Shown in pieces: positions 42,279 to 51,617 of a stretch of 64,000 nucleotides of DNA (position 1 is its first letter; every line of letters starts with the position of its first letter). The notes below the pieces were generated by a model. That model was not told the DNA's origin. It did no database searches and saw only the letters and a list, made by a program, of their open reading frames with translations. Source of the DNA: Chitinivibrionales bacterium (GTDB lineage Bacteria; Fibrobacterota; Chitinivibrionia; Chitinivibrionales; WJKA01); the NCBI GenBank assembly GCA_014728295.1, contig WJLW01000089.1, positions 62,001-126,000 of the forward strand, in the 5' to 3' direction. The position numbers and the translations under genes were made by a program.

Positions 42279-43715
42279 TTAGTATTCCAGTGCATTTACT
42301 ATTTCCTTGCAGCATTGATGGGCTTTGAAAATGCCTCTGTCTGGATGATTCGCGCAACAGTATTTGCACTGTTCAATGTGAATGCTGCCTTTGTGCATAT
42401 ATGCTTCCGTTCCGATCCCGCCCATACAGGGTATTGGCATTATTTTTATTTTTGCCTGCCTGTTGTGCGATGCATTCTGATTGAGTTCCTGGGCGGCGAT
42501 CAGGTCTTGCTGGGTGCCGGTGTTGCCTCCCAGAATTACCAATCCATCCTTATTTGTCAAGTAGTTTTTACGCGCGACGCGTTCGAGCTGAAATAGCTTT
42601 TCAACTTCTTCATCCTCATTTACCATGTCGTTGCTGAACATGCCTTCAATTTCAAAATTGTAGTTGTGGGTACGGCAATGGTTAATGGCGATTTTGCCAA
42701 CATGTGGAACAAGGGCACTGGCGCAGACAATAAACCCGTGTCTGGCGAATTCATCACAAAGTGATTGCGTAAATGTCTCTAATCTGCTCTGGTATTTTTT
42801 TTGGAATTCAGTATCGTTTTTCTGAATATCGCAGTTGTTGGACCAAAAAACAAATTCCTTGAACAGGTTAATATTTTCCGCAGGCAAAGCGTTAACAAAT
42901 GCAATATGCTTTGGTACCGAACCGGCCAGAAAGACAACCTTACGAGTACCCAGAGATACAATGTCATTACTGATCGATTCAATTTCATCGGTAAAATGCT
43001 CTGGTTTCCAATTTACCATCTTATGCTGGCTTCTGATGATAAGAACCTGAGCTAGTAGTTTTTTAACCTGCTTCTTATCCCGGAGCATGTAAAGGTTTCC
43101 GTCTCGTTGCGCTCTTTTCAGGCTTTCAATTTTCGAAACATACCGTTCGCCGTTAGCCGTTACTGCATAAAGTACTCTGGCATCCATTCTGTTTTTCCTC
43201 TGCAGGTCATCTGCAATTGCTATCTCTTTCCATTTGTCAACAATTTTGTCATGGCCGTTAGAGACAAAACACATGATGGAACTTGCTTCACGTGCATGTT
43301 TTTCTGCCAGCATATGTGATATGCCCATATCGGGCGGCGGCATATGATCCTGGGTTTCTAACGAAACGGCTTCATTTATTTTGAAGAAAAAGTTAATAAA
43401 GAGACTTGAAAGTGGATGCAGGCTTTTCTGGATGAGCAAGTGACAGATAAAGGGCTCGGGATCGCTTTGAGAGTCTGCGTAGAGCGGCTTGAGAGGCGGG
43501 CCGTCGTTTGCGAGCAGCCAGTTGAGATTAATGGATTTGTTCTCTCTGAGGTACTTGAGGTATTCAAGATTAACGCTTCGTCCGCCCCCTTTAATTCGGG
43601 AAAATGTTGATGGATCGAGATTGAATTTGGCGGCTATCGCAGAGTCCTTATTTTCTTGTGCATTGCCAAGAACTTCGGTGATAATCCTGAAATTTTCTGC
43701 AAAAAGTTGGGACAT
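42279..43715 (-). CDS. Phage CI-type HTH protein with C-terminal SLOG-like nucleotide-sensing domain
   Basis: A 478-residue protein. The N-terminal about 75 residues form a CI-repressor-like helix-turn-helix (AAKFNLDPSTFSRIKGG; SINLNWLLANDGPP). The middle is not recognised. The C-terminal half looks like a SLOG/LOG Rossmannoid: RKVVFLAGSVPKH, then GLVILGGNTGTQQDLIAAQE and IMPIPCMGGIGTEAYM, where Gly-rich loops would bind a nucleotide. SLOG domains are known as sensors or effectors in nucleotide-signalling and conflict systems. Its own upstream region carries the palindrome ATTTTAT-ACGC-ATAAAAT. AGGAT precedes the ATG. The effector partner, if any, is not obvious. Confidence 0.65.
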   Translation of the reverse strand: MSQLFAENFRIITEVLGNAQENKDSAIAAKFNLDPSTFSRIKGGGRSVNLEYLKYLRENKSINLNWLLANDGPPLKPLYADSQSDPEPFICHLLIQKSLHPLSSLFINFFFKINEAVSLETQDHMPPPDMGISHMLAEKHAREASSIMCFVSNGHDKIVDKWKEIAIADDLQRKNRMDARVLYAVTANGERYVSKIESLKRAQRDGNLYMLRDKKQVKKLLAQVLIIRSQHKMVNWKPEHFTDEIESISNDIVSLGTRKVVFLAGSVPKHIAFVNALPAENINLFKEFVFWSNNCDIQKNDTEFQKKYQSRLETFTQSLCDEFARHGFIVCASALVPHVGKIAINHCRTHNYNFEIEGMFSNDMVNEDEEVEKLFQLERVARKNYLTNKDGLVILGGNTGTQQDLIAAQELNQNASHNRQAKIKIMPIPCMGGIGTEAYMHKGSIHIEQCKYCCANHPDRGIFKAHQCCKEIVNALEY

Positions 43716-43734
43716 ATGCTATCCTATAATGTGT

Positions 43735-43752
43735 ATTTTATACGCATAAAAT
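43735..43752 (-). promoter_or_regulatory. Palindromic operator candidate of the HTH-SLOG gene
   Basis: ATTTTAT (43735-43741) and ATAAAAT (43746-43752) are perfect inverted repeats separated by ACGC. They lie 20 bases upstream of ATG 43715, overlapping the expected promoter, where binding by the gene's own HTH domain would repress it. Confidence 0.55.
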
Positions 43753-43991
43753 GATTAATATACATATATAAAGCAAGCAATTAGTACATGCAAAATTGCT
43801 AGTTCAGCAATTGCAGGTAAGGGCGGACGGTGTAAGACGTTGATATAACTCATAATATATGGAACCTCCTCGACCTCTGATTAGTAGCATTTACCGCAAC
43901 ATATTTCAGTTGATTTTTGTCCGGATAAAGATTATTATTATGTCAAGCAAATAATCACGCTTGTACGTACGCCATAGCCAGGGATACTTCT

Positions 43992-44240
43992 TTGAACAAA
44001 AAAAAACACACAACGAAACCTGCAGTGCGACGCCTCCAAGTCGAATTCTCTGAGGCAAGTATGCAAAACATTGAAGAAATGATGCGAGACAATGCAATTA
44101 ATACTAAAAAAGAGCTGCTCAACTTGAGCCTCAGCTTGTTGGACTGGGCATTCAAGGAAAAAAAGAGCGGAAATAGCATTGCCTCTGTCGACCGTAAAAC
44201 TAAAACGCTGAAAGAGGTTGTACTTCCAGCGTTTCATTAG
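43992..44240 (+). CDS. Ribbon-helix-helix-like small DNA-binding protein
   Basis: An 82-residue basic protein. RRLQVEFSEASMQNIEEMM forms a strand-helix start, and NTKKELLNLSLSLLDWAFKE a second helix, the order seen in MetJ/Arc-type RHH proteins. The tail GNSIASVDRKTKTLKEVVLP matches the C-terminal strand common in a widespread uncharacterised RHH group. It is divergent from the HTH-SLOG gene. A partner toxin is not evident, so it may be a stand-alone repressor. Confidence 0.6.
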   Translation: MNKKKHTTKPAVRRLQVEFSEASMQNIEEMMRDNAINTKKELLNLSLSLLDWAFKEKKSGNSIASVDRKTKTLKEVVLPAFH

Positions 44241-44277
44241 TTCCTGCCACAATTAACGAGCATTGAGCCATTTCATG

Positions 44278-44538
44278 CTATGCGGCAACAGCAGATGGTT
44301 CGGATCGAGCAGCCGGCATTTGATGTTTATATCCAAAGGGACAGGCTATACCATCGCGACATATACAATTGCACGCCAGCTTCTGGCCAACAATGCTATA
44401 AAGCTTTTGGTCGCCAATACGATTTAGGTCGATGGCCAGAGTCTCTGATAATTCGGGTAAGGAATGTGGATCGGGGCATACCTTCCAGGCAGCTATGTAA
44501 GCTGCGAACATTGCTTCACGTTTCTTCTGTGAATGCAT
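44278..44538 (-). CDS. Small protein of unknown function
   Basis: Real because AGGAGG lies 5 bases upstream of ATG 44538. The 86-residue protein starts MHSQKKREAMFAAYIAAWK and has three Cys in CNCICRDGIACPFG, possibly metal-binding. No family is recognised. It lies 44 bases downstream of a small membrane protein gene in the same direction. Confidence 0.55.
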   Translation of the reverse strand: MHSQKKREAMFAAYIAAWKVCPDPHSLPELSETLAIDLNRIGDQKLYSIVGQKLACNCICRDGIACPFGYKHQMPAARSEPSAVAA

Positions 44539-44582
44539 CTAAACCTCCTGATGAGTGTGAAAAAAGCATAAGCTTTCATTCG

Positions 44583-44885
44583 CTATTTACCGAACAGCCA
44601 CTTGCAAATTATCCCGGCAAGGCAAGCAATCTGCCCGATGGTCTGGGCGCCCAGCCAGGTTAATAATGTTTCAGTCAGGCAAAAGCCCATCACCGAAAAC
44701 CCTTGCAACAAAATGATGATAAAAGTGGTGAATACTAAAAAGGCAAGGACTAAGAAAACAAAGAAAATCACTTTTCTCTGGGCACGAAGCTTCTCGACTT
44801 TCTTGACGTGTTCGATATACTCCTTAACGGATAGCTTTTTCTTTACTGCTGTAAAGCCTGCTAAATCGCTTAAGTCATCATGCAT
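44583..44885 (-). CDS. Small two-helix membrane protein
   Basis: A 100-residue protein: a charged N-terminal helix (LSVKEYIEHVKKVEKLRAQRK) followed by a long hydrophobic segment (VIFFVFLVLAFLVFTTFIIILL) and a second one near the C-terminus (GQIACLAGIICKWLFG). A G-rich site (GGGGG, 7 bases upstream) precedes ATG 44885. Probably co-transcribed with the gene at 44278-44538. Unknown function. Confidence 0.55.
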   Translation of the reverse strand: MHDDLSDLAGFTAVKKKLSVKEYIEHVKKVEKLRAQRKVIFFVFLVLAFLVFTTFIIILLQGFSVMGFCLTETLLTWLGAQTIGQIACLAGIICKWLFGK

Positions 44886-45458
44886 GTTTTAGCCCCCGTG
44901 TTTCTATTTACACCTGAAATGTAGTTCTAAAGGCGCAGGTCGGGAGTAAATAAATGGAGGAATTTATTGCCAAAAACGCACACAAATGCTCGAAAAAATG
45001 AAAAAAACGCGCGCACTTTTCTTTGAATTGCTGTTTTCTGCTCAATTTTGGAGTTTTCAAGTTGCGAAATTAGCAATGACGCTATACAACCTGCTGTTAT
45101 TCCTGTGTTCAGCTTATTTGATTAGCAGATTATGGTAATTATGCACTATTCGCATGGTAAATATGCTATGGATAAGCCGGATGGGGCGAAACACCTGAAC
45201 CCGGGGCAATCCGGACAGCATAAAAATCAATTCTGTAAACCTGGTATCTGATGTGCAGAATACTACGCCCAAATTGTATATAAAACGAGGATATCGATAC
45301 AGCATGAGATCTTGTTTGGACAGCAGTGATGCAAAGCAATAAATAATCGGGATGTATTCAGTATAACCTGACCGGCCCGCTTTACTGTGTCGATTTAACG
45401 ACGTCGCTCAATCTGCCGCCATGCACACCCGCTAACCTGGCTGGCTTTTCTCCTCATC
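44886..45458. other. Intergenic region, possible very short ORF
   Basis: 573 bases. On the plus strand, ATG 44986 to TAA 45138 would encode 50 residues with basic and hydrophobic parts, but there is no ribosome site near its start. The rest shows no coding signal, repeat or clear terminator. Confidence 0.3.
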
Positions 45459-46421
45459 CTATTCACATTCCCCCGCTCCTACCGGGTGATAATGCACATA
45501 CACATGTCTCAGCATATCGATGTTCTTCAGTAGCGTCTCTTCTACCTGATCAGCTATCTTATCTCCCTGGAACACGCTTATGTGGCCATCAACACCAACT
45601 GTTACATTCACAACATAGTACGGTCCGAAACGATGAGCTTTTACCGCCTCGACTTGCCGCACAGCATCAATCGATTTAAGCTCTGCTCCAATTGCTGAGG
45701 CCAGTTCTTTGCCGGGTACCGCATCCATAAGGTCTGCTGCAGACTCTCGGAGTATATCGATGCCCGCCTTGGTTACGAGAATGGCAACAATTGCTCCAGC
45801 TATTGGATCGACCCATGGAAAACCCGTGAGGCTAAAGAGTATGCCCAGCGCTGCGCCGGTGGATGCAATTATGTCGTTGCGATGGTCCTTTGCTATAGCC
45901 GACAGGGCAATGTTTCGTGTTGTGTGGCTTATCTTTTTGGCATGTAGCATAAGGACAATCTTCAATAGAATGGTAAACACGGCTACCCATAAAGTGAATT
46001 GCTGTACTGGTGGGGTGTCTGTGGCAGTTGTCAGCATGTCAAATGCAGAATTAGCTGATTGCCAGAATATCGCAAGCCCCGATGTTAAAACAAAAGCGCC
46101 AACCACCAGGGCCGCGATGCTTTCGAATTGGTGATGGCCATAAGGGTGTTCATTATCGGCAGGCTTGGCAGAGAATGAGACGAATATACGAACCACGATG
46201 AAATAGACAACATCTGCAATAGAATTCACTCCGTCAGCCAGCAATGCCTGGCTATGCCCGAGTATCCCTGCACCGAGCTTACAGACTGCCAGAATAGCAT
46301 TAGCTGCAATCCCCAGATTTACGACAAGGGAAGCTGCATTTCGCCGCTGTATATCTGTGGAGGTAACGCTGCCGTATGAAATCTCAGAATCCGTGGTTTT
46401 ACCTTTACCGATGATTTGACC
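45459..46421 (-). CDS. Cation diffusion facilitator transporter with unresolved start
   Basis: A CDF-family exporter of Zn2+, Fe2+ or similar ions. NAASLVVNLGIAANAILAVC and LGHSQALLADGVNSIAD give the first helices with the metal-site Asp; HPYGHHQFESIAALVVG and SAIAKDHRNDIIAS follow; the C-terminal cytosolic domain starts near KAHRFGPYYVVNVTVGVDGH. Family homology begins upstream of the first ordinary start codon (TTG 46244), yet no ATG, GTG or TTG lies between that and an in-frame TGA (46424-46422). Either an ATC/ATT start is used (GAGG lies just before ATC 46415), or the 5' end is damaged. The given span is the whole open frame. Confidence 0.7.
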   Translation of the reverse strand, partial: GQIIGKGKTTDSEISYGSVTSTDIQRRNAASLVVNLGIAANAILAVCKLGAGILGHSQALLADGVNSIADVVYFIVVRIFVSFSAKPADNEHPYGHHQFESIAALVVGAFVLTSGLAIFWQSANSAFDMLTTATDTPPVQQFTLWVAVFTILLKIVLMLHAKKISHTTRNIALSAIAKDHRNDIIASTGAALGILFSLTGFPWVDPIAGAIVAILVTKAGIDILRESAADLMDAVPGKELASAIGAELKSIDAVRQVEAVKAHRFGPYYVVNVTVGVDGHISVFQGDKIADQVEETLLKNIDMLRHVYVHYHPVGAGECE

Positions 46422-46810
46422 TCAATAACGACGAAAAGGGAATTGCCGTGATGCACCAGGTTTACGTTCTTTTTCTCCCGGCTTCTCCGGAAAAGGCTTT
46501 TTCGTCACTTCCGCTGCCGTCAATTCAGGCACACATATGCTGCATAACCAGCCCTTCCGGCCCGGCGCCGGAAAAATCCGGCGAGGGAAATGCGCTATGG
46601 GCGGACTATTCAGCTTCATGGCGAAACTAACGCCATTTTTAATATAGCGTCATTGTATGAAAAGTTCAAGATAGTCTGCATGGGAATGTTGGCGATTCTG
46701 GTGTTTGCGGTTGATAGTGAAGACAATTAAACCTGGTGGCTTTTGTGTGTTGTTATCAAAAGATCGACCGCTCAATTCATAATCCTATAGATTTGCGCCC
46801 GGGGTGAGGG
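46422..46810. other. Intergenic region upstream of the CDF gene
   Basis: 389 bases. The CDF reading frame continues upstream of its TGA as 65 more open codons, but that sequence does not resemble CDF proteins. No RNA gene, repeat or strong promoter is seen. Confidence 0.35.
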
Positions 46811-48571
46811 TCAGGTACCTGGACTGGACTCATTCAACACACTCCTGACCATCTGCGCCAGAGTTCTTTTGGTCCACGGCTTGGCAATATATCCCCTGCA
46901 TCCCAGCTCACGCGCGGTTACCTTGTCAACTTTGCTGCTGAAGCCGGAACAGATAATTATCGGGAATTCGGGATTAATTTTAAGCACTTCCTGCGCCAGC
47001 TCCACACCGGTGAGTTCGGGCATGGTTTGATCCGTTATCAGCAGATCGTATTCACGGGCGCCGTTTCGCAGAATATTCAGGGCATCTTTGCTGCTTGACA
47101 GTGGCGTTATGGTATAGCCGAGCGAGGTCAGCATTTCTTTTCCCAACTCGAGCAAAGCTTCCTCATCATCGACAAGCAGAATTCTTTCGGTTCCTGTTGG
47201 CGGCGTCGAGCGTAAATCTCTTTCATCTGCTGGTGATCCGGTGGTTTTTGGAAAAAACAATCTGATGGTTGTGCCTTCACCCGGTGTACTTTCAACCTGA
47301 ATATTGCCGTTGTGCGATTGCATTACGCCGAATACCACCGAAAGGCCCAGGCCTGTTCCTCTGCCGTGCTCCCTGGTAGTAAAGAACGGCTCGAAGATGC
47401 GCGGGATGAGTTCCTTGTCTATGCCGGTTCCACAATCTTTTACTTCGATAAGCGAATAAAAGCCGGGCTTGAGCGGTTTGATTATCGCTTCCTGGCGTTG
47501 GGTGATGTTGTGTTCTTCCAGGACAATACTTATGCGGCCTTTTTCGTTTATTGCATGGGCTGCATTGGTTACCAGGTTCATAAAAGCTTCGTGGACTTTG
47601 GTTGAATCGGCATTGACGGGTGCGGTATCCTTTTCGATACGCGAATCAATTGTGATGGACGACGGCAGCGACGCGCGGAGCAGAGCCAGAGCTTCTTTTA
47701 TAATTGGACGCAAATGCAGGGGATACTTTTCTTCCTGCCCCTGACGACTGAACGTAAGTATTTGCGCAACCAGATTTTTTGCGCGTTCTCCCGCTTTCAG
47801 AATGCTTTTGAGGCAATGGGCGAGATCCTGGTTGCCGTCAACATCATCAAGTGCCATGTCAGCATAACCGATGATGCCGCCGAGGATGTTATTGAAATCA
47901 TGTGCAATGCCCCCGGCAAGTCGACCGATTGCCTGCATTTTGCGGGACTGCTGCAATTGCTCCTGCACTCGTTTGAGTTCACTCATATCGCGAAAGATCG
48001 CCACAAGTATTCCGGCTTCGGCATCTGCCAGCGACAGGCTGACGGATACATCCACCGGATTGCCCTGCAACGTTTTATGCCGCCATTCAAATATAAGCGG
48101 GTTTCCTGCTTTTGCCCGGGCTATCTTTTCCTGTGCAGATACTTGTGAATCCCTGCCGTCGGGTTGAACCTCGGGGGAAAGCTCTGCCGGATGCTTGCCG
48201 ATGATCTCAGGTACTTCTGAATATCCCAGAAGCGCCAGTGCCTGCTGGTTGCAGTCGATGAATCCGTTTTCTGCAAGCAGTAATACGCCGTCGCCGGCGG
48301 CTTCAAAGAGGGATCGATAGCGTTTTTCGCCGGCTCGCAGCTTATAGACACGTGACCTGACCAGCAGGTAGAGCATAATTCCGGTTGAGGCAACAAAAAA
48401 TCCACCTTTGATCGTCTGCAACAGAGACAGCATTTCGGCCGAATTGCCGGCCATGGCTTCAACCGCCATGTCGGAGAATACGATCCATAAAATGCTTACC
48501 AGTACATACACTCCCGCAATAAACAGCGGTGAGCGATCCTTTGCTGGATAAGAAATTGCTGTTTCTTTCAT
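46811..48571 (-). CDS. Hybrid sensor histidine kinase (TM-PAS-HisKA-HATPase-REC)
   Basis: ATG 48571 is chosen because AAGGAT precedes it (complement at 48576-48580); an in-frame ATG at 48628 lacks a site. The 586-residue protein has two membrane helices (about residues 15-75) and a PAS domain ([20 protein letters not shown]). The phospho-His box is [13 protein letters not shown], the ATP-binding part contains [16 protein letters not shown], and the C-terminal receiver has the acceptor Asp in [13 protein letters not shown]. The periplasmic loop is short. Close in plan to the kinase at 26114-28288 but with a different sensor. No cognate response regulator is beside it. Confidence 0.9.
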   Translation of the reverse strand: MKETAISYPAKDRSPLFIAGVYVLVSILWIVFSDMAVEAMAGNSAEMLSLLQTIKGGFFVASTGIMLYLLVRSRVYKLRAGEKRYRSLFEAAGDGVLLLAENGFIDCNQQALALLGYSEVPEIIGKHPAELSPEVQPDGRDSQVSAQEKIARAKAGNPLIFEWRHKTLQGNPVDVSVSLSLADAEAGILVAIFRDMSELKRVQEQLQQSRKMQAIGRLAGGIAHDFNNILGGIIGYADMALDDVDGNQDLAHCLKSILKAGERAKNLVAQILTFSRQGQEEKYPLHLRPIIKEALALLRASLPSSITIDSRIEKDTAPVNADSTKVHEAFMNLVTNAAHAINEKGRISIVLEEHNITQRQEAIIKPLKPGFYSLIEVKDCGTGIDKELIPRIFEPFFTTREHGRGTGLGLSVVFGVMQSHNGNIQVESTPGEGTTIRLFFPKTTGSPADERDLRSTPPTGTERILLVDDEEALLELGKEMLTSLGYTITPLSSSKDALNILRNGAREYDLLITDQTMPELTGVELAQEVLKINPEFPIIICSGFSSKVDKVTARELGCRGYIAKPWTKRTLAQMVRSVLNESSPGT

Positions 48572-48884
48572 GGTTATCCTTTCAGTGCGCCGAGCCGCAG
48601 GGGAAGACGAAACGTTACTCCTGTGCATAAAATGCTTTCTCCTAGTTCAGCCGGACGTCAGCATTCCTCTCAAATCAAAATAATGTGTTTCGCGCCGGCC
48701 TCAGGATTAATTGTTATGCCATGTGTATTTTCGTTTGCATAACCGGCATGGTCGGGACATGATTTAAGGAAAAGGTAATTGTCGGGATTCAAAAAGGGAA
48801 AGTCGCTATCCAGGAGCTTGTTCTCGTTCACCACAGGCAGAAAGTTGGCAGCTTCTGGGGTTACTGATTGCTGTTGCGTCCCTG
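48572..48884. other. Intergenic region between the histidine kinase and a small exported-protein gene
   Basis: 313 bases. The last about 70 bases, read in the frame of the next gene, encode a hydrophobic stretch (WQLLGLLIAVASLLALC) that looks like its missing signal sequence but has no start codon. AGGAG occurs at 48812-48816. Otherwise nothing is recognised. Confidence 0.4.
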
Positions 48885-49205
48885 TTGGCGCTTTGTTCCG
48901 AAAATCATACCGTGGTCGGTTCGCGTAATGACAAGCGGATTGACGGTCTCAACTTCGGCATCGATTCGCTGTATGTATCCGCCACACATTTTGTGCTGAA
49001 AGGTTTTGTGAAAGATGTCAGCACGATTGAAATCAGGGCGCCCTGGTATATTGTAGCTCAATTATATTCGGATTCGACCTGGGAATATAATCTGGGCGGA
49101 AATTTTACCGTAATGAACCAGCCGCTCGCACCTGACGAAAAAGCGCATTTCAGCATTTCGTACAATCCGGCCGGCGAATGTGTTGGCGTATCACAAGGAG
49201 CATAA
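48885..49205 (+). CDS. Small exported (lipo)protein, N-terminus unresolved
   Basis: From TTG 48885 the frame encodes 106 residues with a beta-rich pattern (THFVLKGFVKDVSTIEIRAP; YNLGGNFTVMNQPLAPDEKA). The same frame upstream gives a hydrophobic segment ending in LLALC, as in a lipoprotein signal, but no ATG, GTG or TTG is available before an in-frame TAA near 48767. A frameshift or unusual start is likely. No family is recognised. Confidence 0.5.
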   Translation: MALCSENHTVVGSRNDKRIDGLNFGIDSLYVSATHFVLKGFVKDVSTIEIRAPWYIVAQLYSDSTWEYNLGGNFTVMNQPLAPDEKAHFSISYNPAGECVGVSQGA

Positions 49206-49271
49206 CTAGTGCCTGTCGCTGCAATTTTGATTTGACTGTCGAGAATTCTGCGGCAGGCTTGCTTCCCTGCC

Positions 49272-51617
49272 TCACTTGACCGCAACCTTGAATTTCACCT
49301 GTGCGCCGTCTCCCTGCATCGTAAAGGCGCTCAGCTTATGCATTCCCGCAGCACAGGTAAATGCCGGCGTATGGTGCTCACGGGTCTCACCGGCAAAGCG
49401 TCCGTCAAGGTACCAGAACAGCGTCCCGGCAGTCGTGCTCGAAGCTTTGGCAACGATGCGCTGATGCTTGCCGTGTATGTCACGGGGAACAAAAATTGAA
49501 ATGCCGTTAACCGGATATTCAATGACAACACTTTGCGCATGGGATCGCACCGCGGTGCATGTCGGGTTATGTGGGGGCAGGAGGGGCGCGGCTCGACCGC
49601 GGGCGCGTAGAATTTCGGCGGCAGGCGCGGGATAGATAAGCATACATGTGTCTATTCGTTCGATTCCTTTCCAGCATTTCGAGCATACTTCATAGCCGGT
49701 TGAGCGGTCGAGATGAAAACTGCGATGCCAGCGGCATTGGCTGGTTTTCCAAGCGTTGGCGGGCTGCAATGCAGGGGTAGTTTTCGGGCAATTCGGACCA
49801 GGGGGATAGCCCGTCGATGCGCATACGTTGATTCGTTTCAAATCGTATTCGGGCATTGCAGACCATGTTTGCTGCGTGGGGTCGGTAAGCGCGCGGAAAA
49901 GAGAAAACAGCACGGGCCCGGCGGTGACCGCTCCACCCAGAAACGCGTTGCCTTCGCCCGAAAAGTTGCCGGTCCACACACCGATGGTCCACTGTGCATT
50001 CACACCAATTGCCCATGCGTCTTTTTGACCGTAGCTGGTACCGGTTTTCCAGGCAACGCGCACGCGATTGGGCAGCAGGCGCCAGTAACGTTCTGATTCG
50101 GGGCGCTTGAGCTTGCTTAATGCCGAGGACACCATCCAGGCGGCTCCCGGGCTGCATAGCAGCAGTGAATCGGCGCCCGGCCCTGCATTACCGGAGGTGA
50201 GTTGTTGCAGCATGCTGGTTGTCTTGATAATACCGTTATTGCCAAGAGCGCAAAACGTCCGGCACATTTCCCACAGCGAAACTTCCGCCCCCCCCAGAAT
50301 GAGTGACAATCCGTACCCGCCGGCACTTCTGAACAGACTGGAAATGCCTGCTTGTTGCAGGTCGTGATAGAATGCGGGTTGACCGTATTCGTATAGCAAC
50401 CGCACGGCGGGTACGTTGAGTGATTGCACAAGCATTTGTTTGATGGTAACGATACCCTGGAATTCCTCCGATGCATTCGACGGGGCAAACGTGCCGTAAA
50501 AAGAGGGGATGTCCTGCAATTGGCTTTGCAGAACCCAGGGGCCGCGGTCAAGCGCTCGGGCGACAAGCAATGGTTTCAGCAAACTGCCGCTCGAACGCAG
50601 CGCGGTCACACCGTCGACGCGTCCGGCATGAACCGTATCACGATAACTGTTGGAACCCACATACGCCTTCACCTCATTGGTGCGAGTGTCAATTATGAGC
50701 GCTGCACAGTTATGCACGCCGTATCGACGATATCGATGCGTAAAGCGTCCAACGATGCACTCCACGGTGTGCTGCATCGATTTATCCAGGGTCGTATGCA
50801 GCTCGTGCGCTTTGCACAGACTGAGCGCGTGTTCGGCGAAGTGCGGTGCTTCAAAGGGAATTTGGCTTTGAGGCCGCGGCAGAGACTCGGCTGATGCCAG
50901 TGCGCACGTCAAGCTGTCGATATGTCCCCGTTGCCTCAGAATTGCAAGTGCTCTGTTGCGCTTGGCTTTCAACTCAGCGCGCTTTTTGTGCATATTCATC
51001 AGGGATGGATTGTTGGGAAGTACGGTGAAGAGTGCCGCCTCGGACCAGGTTAGCTCTTCCAGCGTTTTGCCAAAGTAATAATACGAAGCCGCGCGAATGC
51101 CGACCACATTGCCGCCCATAGGAGCATGCGCTGCATAGAGCTTGATCTGTTCCTTTTTTGATGTCTGGAGTGTCAAGCGAATTGCGGCAATGCATTCGAT
51201 GATTTTCGACGCGTAGGTTCGTGGCCGGGGATGTGCCAGACGAATAATTTGCATGGGAATAGTGCTCCCGCCGCGTATGGTTGTGCCTGCACGAATGTTG
51301 CTGATCAATGCTGCTGCAAGGGCAAGTGGATCGACCCCGGGATGCTTAAAGAAGCGTTTGTCCTCAATTGCGGTGAGCGCGGTGACATATTTCTTTGGTA
51401 ATTCGGCAGTGTCGGGGCGAAATCTGATTTGATCATCCTGCGCACACGTCACCCTCAGCAGTGCGCCGTTGTGGTCATACACCACACGTGAATAATCAAC
51501 GGGAAAGAGGGGGCCCACCGGCCAGAGAAGCATACCGATGGCGAAAACTATGATGAATGCGCCTGAAGAGAGTCGGGGATGGCGTTGTATCTTTGCTACA
51601 ATTGATTCAAAATTCAC
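49272..51617 (-). CDS. pbpC: Penicillin-binding protein 1C
   Basis: GTG 51617 overlaps the upstream TGA as GTGA, so the reading starts at NFESIVAKIQRHP; the open frame runs further but only inside the neighbour. The 781-residue protein has one membrane helix (about residues 20-40). A GT51 glycosyltransferase domain follows (EDKRFFKHPGVDPLALAAAL; GGSTIPMQIIRL), then a transpeptidase domain with SxxK in RSSGSLLKPLL, SLNVPAV as SxN and KTGTSYGQKDAW. The C-terminal domain is of the BiPBP_C type. Length is close to E. coli PBP1C. Pairing with an alpha-2-macroglobulin gene is the classic arrangement. Confidence 0.95.
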   Translation of the reverse strand: MNFESIVAKIQRHPRLSSGAFIIVFAIGMLLWPVGPLFPVDYSRVVYDHNGALLRVTCAQDDQIRFRPDTAELPKKYVTALTAIEDKRFFKHPGVDPLALAAALISNIRAGTTIRGGSTIPMQIIRLAHPRPRTYASKIIECIAAIRLTLQTSKKEQIKLYAAHAPMGGNVVGIRAASYYYFGKTLEELTWSEAALFTVLPNNPSLMNMHKKRAELKAKRNRALAILRQRGHIDSLTCALASAESLPRPQSQIPFEAPHFAEHALSLCKAHELHTTLDKSMQHTVECIVGRFTHRYRRYGVHNCAALIIDTRTNEVKAYVGSNSYRDTVHAGRVDGVTALRSSGSLLKPLLVARALDRGPWVLQSQLQDIPSFYGTFAPSNASEEFQGIVTIKQMLVQSLNVPAVRLLYEYGQPAFYHDLQQAGISSLFRSAGGYGLSLILGGAEVSLWEMCRTFCALGNNGIIKTTSMLQQLTSGNAGPGADSLLLCSPGAAWMVSSALSKLKRPESERYWRLLPNRVRVAWKTGTSYGQKDAWAIGVNAQWTIGVWTGNFSGEGNAFLGGAVTAGPVLFSLFRALTDPTQQTWSAMPEYDLKRINVCASTGYPPGPNCPKTTPALQPANAWKTSQCRWHRSFHLDRSTGYEVCSKCWKGIERIDTCMLIYPAPAAEILRARGRAAPLLPPHNPTCTAVRSHAQSVVIEYPVNGISIFVPRDIHGKHQRIVAKASSTTAGTLFWYLDGRFAGETREHHTPAFTCAAGMHKLSAFTMQGDGAQVKFKVAVK

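Noticed and set aside
41997-42596. 199-codon plus-strand ORF overlapping the HTH-SLOG gene
   Set aside because: No ribosome site, and more than half lies antisense to the SLOG domain.
46422-46424. TGA upstream of the CDF gene as a selenocysteine codon
   Set aside because: The sequence upstream of the TGA does not resemble a CDF protein and no SECIS-like hairpin is apparent.
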